From Acetobacteraceae bacterium (GTDB taxonomy: Bacteria; Pseudomonadota; Alphaproteobacteria; Acetobacterales; Acetobacteraceae), in the NCBI GenBank assembly GCA_025356735.1, contig JANXRT010000537.1, positions 1 to 8,733 on the forward strand: a stretch of 8,733 bases of DNA. Direction: 5' to 3'. The notes beneath the pieces are model-generated. The model was not told the DNA's origin, ran no database searches, and saw nothing but the letters and a program-made list of their open reading frames with translations. Both the position numbers and the translations under genes were made by a program. Of the stretch, positions 1-7,206 are shown one piece after another. Position 1 is the first letter of the stretch, and every line of letters begins with the position of its first letter.

Positions 1-431
1 TGTTCGCCGGCTGCGGCACGCTGACCTTCGCGCTGGCGGCCCACATGCGGGTCGCCGCCTACGAGGGCGATGCGCCCGCCGTGCTGGCGTTACGCGACGC
101 CGCCAACCATGCCGGCCTGGCTGGACGGGTGGAAACCCACCTTCGCGACCTGGCCCGCCAGCCGCTCAGCGCCAAGGAAACTTCTTCCTTCGCCTGCATC
201 GTGCTGGACCCGCCCTTCGCCGGCGCCTTCGACCAGATTGGCCTGATCGCGGCGTCGGGCATTAAGCGGGTGATCTATGTCAGCTGCAACCCGGCCGCCC
301 TGGCGCGCGACGCGGCGCTGCTGCACGCCGCCGGCTACGCTCTTCTCAGCGCCACGCCGGTCGATCAGTTCCTATGGTCGGCGCGGCTGGAAAGCGTTTG
401 CGTGTTTGCGCGCGAGCGGCGTTCCGCCTAA
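1..431 (+). CDS. TrmA/RlmD-type RNA (uracil-5-)-methyltransferase, C-terminal part
   Basis: This is the SAM-binding catalytic half of a class I RNA m5U methyltransferase, which methylates a uridine in tRNA or 23S rRNA in the cytoplasm. The frame is open from position 3, so the gene is truncated by the window edge; the ATG at 45 is internal. Seen in order: SAM motif I FAGCGTLTFALA (3-38), an acidic strand end (AAYEGD), motif IV LDPPFAG (204-224), the catalytic-cysteine motif YVSCNPAALARD (Cys codon 285-287), and the C-terminal PVDQFLWSARLESV, whose Glu aligns with the family general base. The end PVDQFLWSA is typical of the short alphaproteobacterial branch. The family's DPPRxG motif reads DPPFAG here, with Phe for Arg. 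The N-terminal part, including any TRAM domain or FeS-binding cysteines, lies outside the window, so the RNA target cannot be told. It converges on the suf operon and is probably transcribed independently. Confidence 0.88.
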   Translation, partial: FAGCGTLTFALAAHMRVAAYEGDAPAVLALRDAANHAGLAGRVETHLRDLARQPLSAKETSSFACIVLDPPFAGAFDQIGLIAASGIKRVIYVSCNPAALARDAALLHAAGYALLSATPVDQFLWSARLESVCVFARERRSA

Positions 432-452
432 GTAATGGAGGTCGCAAGCCGT

Positions 453-502
453 AAAAGGCCAGGGCTTGGCCCTGAACCCACCAAGGGGCCGTCGCCCCTT
501 GG
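453..502. terminator. Hairpin pair between convergent genes, likely bidirectional terminator
   Basis: Two stems lie back to back. The first is ggcca/tggcc (457-461 with 467-471), which can alternatively fold as cagggc/gccctg (460-465 with 469-474). Read on the minus strand it is followed directly by TTTT (453-456), as expected for an intrinsic terminator ending the suf transcript downstream of sufA. The second is a perfect 9-bp stem ccaaggggc/gccccttgg (481-489 with 494-502) with a cgtc loop. It has only a short downstream T-run on the plus strand (cccctttac), so it is a weaker candidate for ending the methyltransferase transcript. Termination is inferred from structure and position. Confidence 0.55.
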
Positions 503-565
503 AACCCCTTTACTTAGAAAATCCGCTCCAGGACGCTATCCTGGCGGGGTTAGGGGCAGAGCCCC
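503..565. repeat. Additional palindromes in the convergent spacer
   Basis: Three further inverted repeats follow the terminator pair: aacccc (503-508) with ggggtt (546-551), enclosing ccagga/tcctgg (528-533 with 539-544); then ggggc/gcccc (553-557 with 561-565, loop aga). With the stems at 457-502, almost the whole spacer folds. Such G/C-rich palindromic spacers, often containing a ggggc-aga-gcccc unit, resemble dispersed intergenic elements of alphaproteobacterial genomes. Whether this one is repeated elsewhere cannot be judged from a single copy. No open frame with coding character is present between 432 and 576. Confidence 0.5.
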
Positions 566-576
566 ATGCTTGCCTG

Positions 577-945
577 CTAGACATGGAAGCTTTCGCCGCA
601 GCCACATCTTCCCTTCTCGTTGGGGTTGGTAAAGGTGAACCCGCTGGTCAGGTTCTTGGCCTCGTAATCCATCACCGTGCCGATCAGGAACAGCGAGGCT
701 TTACGATCGACCAGCACGGTCAGCCCTTGGTCGGTGACGACCTCGTCGGTCGGCGCCGGCGTCTCGACCCAGGACATGTCGTAGCTCATGCCCGAACAGC
801 CCTTGGTCTTGACGCCGATGCGCAGAGTCATGCCCTCCTGGCCTTTTGCATACAGCGAGCGCAGCCGATCGGATGCGGCCTCGGTCAGGGTCATCAGCGG
901 CGGCAAGGCGCGTTTCGGGCGGGCGGGGGTCAAGGTGGCACTCAT
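577..945 (-). CDS. sufA: SufA, A-type iron-sulfur carrier (HesB/IscA family)
   Basis: A 122-aa A-type carrier that accepts Fe-S clusters from the SufBCD scaffold and hands them to apo-proteins in the cytoplasm. The three conserved cluster-binding cysteines are present: Cys50 in KTKGCSGMSYDM, and Cys114 and Cys116 in the C-terminal GRCGCGESF. The PNEKGRCGCGESF ending is diagnostic, and the length matches the family. The ATG at 943-945 is chosen because the family begins near here and a GGAG lies about 10 nt upstream (agtggagtgagttcgATG). The frame is open 27 codons further, but that stretch overlaps the end of sufT and shows no similarity. This is the last gene of the suf operon, 14 nt after sufT, and is followed by terminator-like hairpins. 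SufA versus the similar IscA or ErpA is decided by operon context. Confidence 0.93.
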   Translation of the reverse strand: MSATLTPARPKRALPPLMTLTEAASDRLRSLYAKGQEGMTLRIGVKTKGCSGMSYDMSWVETPAPTDEVVTDQGLTVLVDRKASLFLIGTVMDYEAKNLTSGFTFTNPNEKGRCGCGESFHV

Positions 946-959
946 CGAACTCACTCCAC

Positions 960-1313
960 TCAGAACATGTTCAGCTGCAGCCGGGCTTCCTCGCTCATCC
1001 GTGTCTGGTCCCAGGGCGGATCCCACACGGTCTCGACTGAGCAGGAGGTAACGCCGGGAACCTGGCGCACGGCAAGCTCCACCATCTCGGGCAGTTCCTG
1101 CGCGCTCGGGCAGTTTGGCGCGGTCAGGGTCATCTCGACCTTCACCGCGCCGGCATCGTCGATCTCGACGGCATAGATCAGCCCGAGTTCGTAGATGTTG
1201 ACCGGGATTTCCGGGTCATAGACCGTGGCGATGGCCGAGATCAGCGCGTCCTCGCTCGGCCGCGGCTCGATCGCGCCATCCGGGGTCCAGCTGCCAGGGG
1301 TTGCCTCACTCAC
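960..1313 (-). CDS. sufT: SufT, DUF59/MIP18-family Fe-S maturation factor (GTG start)
   Basis: A single-domain DUF59 protein, the bacterial relative of eukaryotic MIP18/CIA2, that supports maturation of Fe-S proteins. It has no known enzymatic reaction. The hallmark DPEIPVNIYELGLIY (residues 33-47) and the motif TLTAPNCPSAQELP, with the conserved reactive cysteine (Cys68), are present. The protein ends DPPWDQTRMSEEARLQLNMF, typical of SUF-linked members. I chose GTG at 1311-1313 (117 aa) because a perfect AGGAGG stands 6 nt upstream. The alternative ATG at 1332-1334 adds seven residues (MTSRRRA), would encode the Shine-Dalgarno itself, and has no good ribosome site of its own. The GTG start overlaps the end of sufU by 8 nt, which suggests translational coupling. 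Confidence 0.93.
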   Translation of the reverse strand: MSEATPGSWTPDGAIEPRPSEDALISAIATVYDPEIPVNIYELGLIYAVEIDDAGAVKVEMTLTAPNCPSAQELPEMVELAVRQVPGVTSCSVETVWDPPWDQTRMSEEARLQLNMF

Positions 1314-1755
1314 TGCTCGCCTCCTGCTTGTCATCCAGCGCCGCGATCAGGGCGTGCCACGGCAGGGTCGCGCACTTTACCCGCGACGGGTATTCATGCA
1401 CGCCCGATAATGGTTTCAGTCGTTCCAGACCCATGCAATCCGGGCATGTTCCCGTCCGCACCATGTCGCCGAAATCGGCAAACAACCTTCCAACCTCACC
1501 CCGGTTGAGGCCTTGCACAGCCTCGGTCATCAGGTCGCCTGCGGCGATGCTGATGGCGCAGCCACGAGCCTCGAAGCCGGTTTCGGCGATCGTGTCGTCG
1601 GCACCGTATTTGACCCATACCTGCACCCGGTCGCCGCACATCGGATTGTCGCCCTTAGCGGTCGCATCAAAAGAAGCCAGCCGGCGCATATGCTCCGGCC
1701 GGCGGCCATGCTTGAGGATAACGTCCTGATACAGGTCGCGGACATCGTCGAACAT
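1306..1755 (-). CDS. sufU: SufU, zinc-dependent sulfurtransferase (SufS partner)
   Basis: A 149-aa IscU-fold protein. In Bacillus SufU, which it resembles, the role is to accept persulfide sulfur from SufS rather than to act as scaffold. The zinc ligands are all visible: Cys40 and Asp42 in NPMCGD, Cys66 in ARGCAIS, and Cys128 in SRVKCATLPWHAL. The numbering almost equals Bacillus SufU (41, 43, 66, 128). Between Cys66 and Cys128 it carries the extra SufU segment ending in LSGVHEYPSRVKCA, which IscU lacks. Within that segment is an additional pair, Cys104 and Cys107 (TCPDC), not present in Bacillus SufU as I recall it. The ATG overlaps the sufS stop by 1 nt (TGATG). The frame extends 44 codons upstream into sufS, but the family start is MFDDVRDLYQ. 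No sufE is present in the operon, consistent with SufU in that role. Confidence 0.92.
   Translation of the reverse strand: MFDDVRDLYQDVILKHGRRPEHMRRLASFDATAKGDNPMCGDRVQVWVKYGADDTIAETGFEARGCAISIAAGDLMTEAVQGLNRGEVGRLFADFGDMVRTGTCPDCMGLERLKPLSGVHEYPSRVKCATLPWHALIAALDDKQEASSE
1320..1325 (-). promoter_or_regulatory. Shine-Dalgarno that sets the sufT GTG start
   Basis: AGGAGG on the minus strand, complementary to the 16S rRNA 3' end, lies 6 nt before GTG at 1313-1311 and inside the last codons of sufU. It is too far inside the longer reading frame to serve the ATG at 1334. Confidence 0.75.
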
Positions 1756-2993
1756 CACTTGAAGAACTCCGAAACGCGAACCAGCGTGTCGGCCAGGAAG
1801 TCGATCTCCTGGGTTGTCGTGTAAATTCCAAAACTGGCGCGTGCGGTGCTGTCGAGGCCCAATCTCCGCATCAACGGCTCCGCGCAATGCTGGCCAGCAC
1901 GGACCGCGATGCCCTGGCGATCCAGCAACGTCGCGACGTCGTGCGCGTGGGCCTGGTCAAGCGTGAAGGAAACCACGCCACCACGATCCTGCGCCCGGCC
2001 GACGACGGAAACACCCTCAACGTTCGCCAGCCGCGCCAGCGCATGTTCGGTCAGCGTCGCCTCGTGCGCCGCAATGGCGTCGAAGCCGATGCCGCGCACC
2101 CAGTCGACCGCCGCCTTGAGGCCAATGCCCTCGATGATCGCCGGCGTGCCGGCCTCGAATTTGTGCGGCACCGGAGCCCAGGTCGAGCGCTCGAAGCTGA
2201 CGCTGGCAATCATGTCGCCGCCGCCCATGAACGGCGGCATCGCGTCAAGCAGCTCGCGCTTGCCGTACAGCACGCCAATGCCGGTTGGGCCATACAGCTT
2301 ATGGCCGGTGAAGACATAGAAGTCGCAATCCAACGCCTGCACATCGACCGTGCGATGCACCACCGCCTGCGAGCCGTCCAGCATCACGCGGGCGCCATGG
2401 GCGTGGGCCGTCCGGACGATGCGCTCGACTGGCGTGTAGGTGCCCAGCACGTTCGACATGTGAGTAATCGCGACAAGGCCGACGCGGCCATCCGCCAGCC
2501 TGGCCTCGAAGTCGGCAAAATCGAGCTCACCGGCATCGGTGATGTCGGCGACCCGCAGCTCGATCCCCGTAGCATCGCGCAGCATCTGCCACGGCACGAT
2601 GTTGGCGTGGTGCTCCATGGCCGAGATCAGCACCGCCTGCCCCGGCCTGAGGATGGCGCGGCCATAGCTGTGGGCGAGCAGGTTGATCGCCGCCGTGCTG
2701 TTGCCGGTAAAAACAATCTCTGACCGGTCAGCGGCGTTGAGCAGGCCCTGCACCGCATCGCGCGCTGCCTCGTAGGCGTCAGTGGTGCGCTCGCTCATCC
2801 AGTGCAGGCCACGATGGACGTTGGCGTACTGGGTCTCCATGGCGTGGACCATGGCGTCGATCACGGCGCGCGGTTTTTGAGCCGACGCCGCGCTGTCGAG
2901 GAAAACAAGGTCCTTGCCGTGGACCTTTTGATCCAGGATCGGAAACTGCCGGCGGATGGTGTCAACATCGAAGTGACGGGACATGTCGTTCAT
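1755..2993 (-). CDS. sufS: SufS, type II cysteine desulfurase
   Basis: A 412-aa PLP enzyme that converts L-cysteine to L-alanine and holds the sulfur as a persulfide on its active-site cysteine for passage to SufU. Seen: ThrGlyAsnSerThr phosphate-binding segment (96-100), His129 in AMEHHANIVPW that stacks on PLP, Asp206 in LDGSQ, PLP-binding Lys232 in FTGHKLYGPTG, Arg385 in ARASFGIY for substrate carboxylate, and catalytic Cys370 in RAGQHCAEPLM on the short loop typical of type II enzymes. His351 (AHAHDVATLLD) sits 19 residues before Cys370, as does the zinc-swapping His342 of Bacillus SufS, where E. coli SufS has Tyr. The start overlaps the sufD stop (ATGA), the ordinary coupling in this operon. 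The length is normal for the family. Confidence 0.96.
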   Translation of the reverse strand: MNDMSRHFDVDTIRRQFPILDQKVHGKDLVFLDSAASAQKPRAVIDAMVHAMETQYANVHRGLHWMSERTTDAYEAARDAVQGLLNAADRSEIVFTGNSTAAINLLAHSYGRAILRPGQAVLISAMEHHANIVPWQMLRDATGIELRVADITDAGELDFADFEARLADGRVGLVAITHMSNVLGTYTPVERIVRTAHAHGARVMLDGSQAVVHRTVDVQALDCDFYVFTGHKLYGPTGIGVLYGKRELLDAMPPFMGGGDMIASVSFERSTWAPVPHKFEAGTPAIIEGIGLKAAVDWVRGIGFDAIAAHEATLTEHALARLANVEGVSVVGRAQDRGGVVSFTLDQAHAHDVATLLDRQGIAVRAGQHCAEPLMRRLGLDSTARASFGIYTTTQEIDFLADTLVRVSEFFK

Positions 2994-4285
2994 AGCGGCT
3001 CACTTTCCCACCACCGCGACACCGCTGCCTCCAGCGCATCGCGAATAGTTTCATCAGTTACGGCATCCAGCGCCTCGGTCAGGAAGGCACGGACAAGCAG
3101 GGCGCGCGCCTGAGCCAGCGGCACGCCGCGGGCACGCAGGTAGAACAACTGGTCGCGGTCGAGCTCGCCGACCGTCGCGCCATGGCTGCACTTCACGTCG
3201 TCGGCGAAGATCTCGAGCTCCGGCTTGCAGTCGATCTCGGCGTCCGGCGACAGCAGCAGCGCCTGGTTCATCTGGTAGCCGTCGGTTTTCTGGGCAATGC
3301 GATCGACCTCGATCTTGCCCTGGAACACCCCGCGCGACCGGCCCGACAGCACGTTCTTGATGGTCTGGCGCGAGGCGCAGCCCGGCGCGTCGTGGCGCAC
3401 CACCGTGGTGATGTCGGCATGCTGGCTGCCGGTCAGCAGTTGCGCGCCATTGAGGTGCACGGTCGCCCCGGTGCCGCCCAGCCTTGCATGGATCTCGGTG
3501 CGCGCCAGCCGGGCACCGAGGTTGAGCGCGAAACTGTCATAGGTCGCACCCTCGGCGATGTCGGCATACAGGGTGGAAAGATGGAACGCCGTGCGCGCCT
3601 CATCCTGCAGCCGGACATGCGACAGATGCGCGCCGGCGGCGACCACAAGCTCGGTGACCGGGTTGTGCAGGTAGACGCCGTCGCCCAAGGACACTTCAAG
3701 GATCGATAGCCGCGCGCCGGAAGCGAGGCGGATGCTGTGACGCGGATGAAAGGCGGTGGCGCGGCCAGACTGCTCGGTCGCCAGGTTGACCAGCATCAGC
3801 GTGCCGCCATCGACCCCGTCGGCCACCGAGATACGCACGCCGTCCTCGGCCAGCATGGTGTTGAGCGCCACCATGTTCTCACGCTCGGGCCGCGCCAGGG
3901 CGCCGAAATCCGGCGACCGCGCGAACGTCGAGATCGAGACGCCGGCCGGAAAGCCATCCGCCGACAGGTCACCGCGATAGCGGCCATCGACGAACACGAG
4001 GCGCGGCAAACCAACATTCGGCAGGCGCGCCAGCAGGCCGGCGCAATCGGCGATCGCCGTCAGCGGCTCGCGGAAGGATGCCTCCGCCACCGGCCGCAGG
4101 CTGGTGTATTTCCAGGCCTCCGCGCGGCGCCCGGGCAAGCCCCCGGGCAACCCATTGGCGCGGAACAGATCGGCCGCCTGGGCGCGCCGGTCCGGATCAC
4201 CGGGGAGCTGGGCGCGAAAACCCTCGAACCGGGCGAGAAACCCGCCCGTCGCCGGCGCGCGTGACGATGCGACGGACGCGCTCAT
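2990..4285 (-). CDS. sufD: SufD, subunit of the SufBC2D cluster assembly scaffold
   Basis: A 431-aa SufD that pairs with SufB on two SufC ATPases to build nascent Fe-S clusters; in E. coli it is linked to iron entry. Visible landmarks: the N-terminal motif EAWKYTSLRP (56-65), a right-handed beta-helix-like middle rich in short strands, then the conserved core SRGVFQGKIEVDRIAQKTDG, LLLSPDAEIDCKPELEIFADDVKC, and CSHGATVGELD with His368 matching the functionally important E. coli His360. The C-terminal helical SufC-binding part starts at DQLFYLRARG. The ATG overlaps the sufC stop by 4 nt (ATGA), with a GGAGG about 5 nt upstream. There is a small internal repetition LPGGLPGR (46-53). It is distinguished from SufB by its lower length and lack of the SufB QCDS cysteine motif. 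Confidence 0.95.
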   Translation of the reverse strand: MSASVASSRAPATGGFLARFEGFRAQLPGDPDRRAQAADLFRANGLPGGLPGRRAEAWKYTSLRPVAEASFREPLTAIADCAGLLARLPNVGLPRLVFVDGRYRGDLSADGFPAGVSISTFARSPDFGALARPERENMVALNTMLAEDGVRISVADGVDGGTLMLVNLATEQSGRATAFHPRHSIRLASGARLSILEVSLGDGVYLHNPVTELVVAAGAHLSHVRLQDEARTAFHLSTLYADIAEGATYDSFALNLGARLARTEIHARLGGTGATVHLNGAQLLTGSQHADITTVVRHDAPGCASRQTIKNVLSGRSRGVFQGKIEVDRIAQKTDGYQMNQALLLSPDAEIDCKPELEIFADDVKCSHGATVGELDRDQLFYLRARGVPLAQARALLVRAFLTEALDAVTDETIRDALEAAVSRWWESEPL

Positions 4286-5031
4286 GCCGCCTCCGCCACC
4301 ACGCCGGCATAGCCGTTGGCCTCCAGCTCCAGCGCCAGCTCCGGCCCGCCGGAGCGCAGGATGCGCCCGCCCGCCAGCACGTGCACGCGGTCCGGCACGA
4401 TATGGTCGAGCAGCCGCTGGTAGTGGGTGATGACGAGCGCGGAGAACCCCGGCCCACGCAGCGCGTTGACGCCCTCGGCCACGATCTTCAGCGCGTCGAT
4501 GTCGAGCCCGCTATCGGTCTCGTCGAGGATCGCCAGCTTGGGCCGCAGCACGGCCATCTGCAGCACCTCGTTGCGCTTCTTCTCGCCGCCGGAGAAGCCG
4601 ACATTGACGTTGCGCTTCAGCATATCGTCGGGCATCGCCAGGTTCTTCATCTCGGCACGCGCCAGCTTGAGGAACTTTATCGCGTCGAGTTCGTCCTCGC
4701 CGCGTAGCCGACGCTGGGCATTCAGGGCGGTGCGCAGGAAGTTGGCGTTGTTCACGCCCGGCAGCTCGACCGGGTACTGGAATGCCAGGAAGATGCCCAT
4801 CGCGGCGCGCGCCTCGGGGTCCATGGTCAGCAGGTCCTGACCATCAAACGTCGCCGTGCCGCCGGTGACGGCATAGTCCTCGCGGCCAGCCAGCACGTAG
4901 GCGAGCGTCGATTTGCCGGAGCCGTTCGGCCCCATCACCGCATGGACCTCGCCATTCGGCACCACGAGGTCGATCCCGTGGAGAATGGTCTTGTCGCCGA
5001 TGTCAGCCGTCAGGCCCTTGATCTCAAGCAT
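4282..5031 (-). CDS. sufC: SufC, ABC-type ATPase of the SUF complex
   Basis: A 249-aa soluble ABC ATPase whose ATP-driven dimerisation opens the SufB-SufD interface during cluster assembly. All nucleotide-binding motifs are seen: Walker A GPNGSGKST (34-42), Q-loop FLAFQYP (81-87), signature FSGGEKKRNE (146-155), Walker B LAILDETDSGLD (167-178) with catalytic Glu171, and H-loop His203 in ITHYQ. The ETDSGLD and GFSGGEKKR forms are those of SufC rather than transporters, and there is no permease nearby. The ATG at 5029-5031 is preceded by AAGGAT 7-8 nt upstream and lies 11 nt after sufB. An open frame continues upstream to 5319, but that part runs antiparallel in frame to sufB and is not SufC-like. 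Confidence 0.97.
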   Translation of the reverse strand: MLEIKGLTADIGDKTILHGIDLVVPNGEVHAVMGPNGSGKSTLAYVLAGREDYAVTGGTATFDGQDLLTMDPEARAAMGIFLAFQYPVELPGVNNANFLRTALNAQRRLRGEDELDAIKFLKLARAEMKNLAMPDDMLKRNVNVGFSGGEKKRNEVLQMAVLRPKLAILDETDSGLDIDALKIVAEGVNALRGPGFSALVITHYQRLLDHIVPDRVHVLAGGRILRSGGPELALELEANGYAGVVAEAA

Positions 5032-5042
5032 ATCAGAAATCC

Positions 5043-6533
<1,491 letters not shown>

Positions 6534-6542
6534 CAGACTATC

Positions 6543-7010
6543 CTACTCAGCCGCAACGACGTGCGGCGCTACAACAACAGTGCGGGGAGTGCGGAAGGCG
6601 CGCGGGATTGCCGCCTCCTGCATGTCGGCCAGGCTGATCGCGGTAAGCGCGTCGCGGATCGCCTGGTTGACCGGGTCCCAGCGCCCGGCCATGGCACAGA
6701 ACCCCTCCGCCTCGCACACGCCCGACGCGCCCTCGACGCAGGCGGTAAGCGCGATCGGGCCATCGATCGCGGCGATCACGTCGGCGACGGGAATGGCGGC
6801 CAGCGGGCGGGCCAGCCGGTAGCCGCCGCGGGCACCGCGCTGCGAGGCGACAAGGCCGCCTCCCGCCAGGCCCTTCAGGACCTTGGCAACCGTCGGCTCC
6901 GGCACGCCGGTCGCGGCGGCGATGCCCGGCGAGGTCTGCACGATCTCGCCGCGCGAAAGGCGGACCAGCACGACCACGGCGTAGTCAGTGAGTTTGGAGA
7001 GCTTCAGCAT
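6543..7010 (-). CDS. Rrf2-family regulator of the SUF operon
   Basis: A 155-aa winged-helix transcription factor of the Rrf2 family (IscR, RirA and SUF-system regulators). It begins MLKLSKLTDYAVVVLVRLSR, the conserved first helix. The DNA-reading part is VPEPTVAKVLKGLAGGGLV followed by the wing RGARGGYRLARP. Three cysteines suited to bind a Fe-S cluster are Cys91, Cys99 and Cys105, spaced C-x7-C-x5-C. E. coli IscR has C-x5-C-x5-C plus His107; here no His follows (CAMAGRW). The spacing matches what I recall for rhizobial RirA. As first gene of the operon it probably autoregulates through the dyad at 7053-7076. Direct start support is modest: the sequence just before ATG is CTCCT, and the best Shine-Dalgarno (GAGG) lies about 10 nt upstream. 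Whether it is a repressor, or iron- or cluster-responsive, is inferred. Confidence 0.93.
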   Translation of the reverse strand: MLKLSKLTDYAVVVLVRLSRGEIVQTSPGIAAATGVPEPTVAKVLKGLAGGGLVASQRGARGGYRLARPLAAIPVADVIAAIDGPIALTACVEGASGVCEAEGFCAMAGRWDPVNQAIRDALTAISLADMQEAAIPRAFRTPRTVVVAPHVVAAE

Positions 7011-7050
7011 AGGAGTTGACCCTCACGACCGTCGACGGACTTGCCGCGCA

Positions 7051-7079
7051 GTAATCAGACCAATGTGGTACTGATTGAA
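7051..7079 (-). promoter_or_regulatory. Putative suf promoter with operator dyad
   Basis: A 24-bp inverted repeat occupies 7053-7076: aatcag-acca, centre atg, tggt-a-ctgatt. The arms pair perfectly (aatcag with ctgatt, acca with tggt) except for one extra base on one side. It lies 43-66 bp before the regulator's ATG. On the minus strand, weak promoter hexamers TTCAAT (7079-7074) and GATTAC (7056-7051) flank it at exactly 17 bp, so a bound protein would cover the spacer. Neither hexamer is a good sigma-70 match. An alternative -35 (TTGACG, 7111-7106) has no convincing -10. The dyad is seen; operator function and the bound protein, most simply the adjacent Rrf2 regulator, are inferred. It does not clearly match the IscR type 1 consensus or the TGA-N9-TCA iron box. 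Confidence 0.5.
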
Positions 7080-7148
7080 GGGGAAATGGCCCAACCGGAT
7101 GCCCACGTCAAGGGCTTGCGCGGGTCCGCCGGCCTGGTTTCGGTCATC

Positions 7149-7180
7149 AAAAAGGGCGGCTCCCGAAAGGGAGCCGCCCT
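7149..7180 (-). terminator. Strong intrinsic terminator of the PEP-CTERM gene
   Basis: A perfect 12-bp stem, agggcggctccc (7153-7164) with gggagccgccct (7169-7180), closes a 4-nt loop. On the minus strand the stem is followed by TTTTT (7153-7149). It starts 26 nt after the PEP-CTERM stop codon. It ends that transcript and shields the suf control region just downstream from read-through. On the plus strand no T-run follows, so it works in one direction. Confidence 0.93.
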
Positions 7181-7206
7181 GATCGAGCGTGCAGCAAGGC
7201 GTGGGT

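Noticed and set aside
466..1176. 236-codon open frame on the plus strand across the hairpin spacer, sufA and sufT
   Set aside because: It runs through terminator hairpins and opposite two well-supported genes; its product has no recognisable domain.
1887..2723. 278-codon open frame on the plus strand opposite sufS
   Set aside because: Shadow of sufS with biased composition, no recognisable motif and no ribosome site that I can support.
4131..4150. Repeated cccgggc units within sufD
   Set aside because: They simply encode the short LPGGLPGR repetition in a variable linker of SufD; no sign of a mobile or regulatory element.
7029..7038. Palindrome ccgtcgacgg in the leader of the regulator gene
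   Set aside because: A 10-bp GC-rich palindrome is expected by chance in such DNA. It lacks longer arms and is not positioned on promoter elements.
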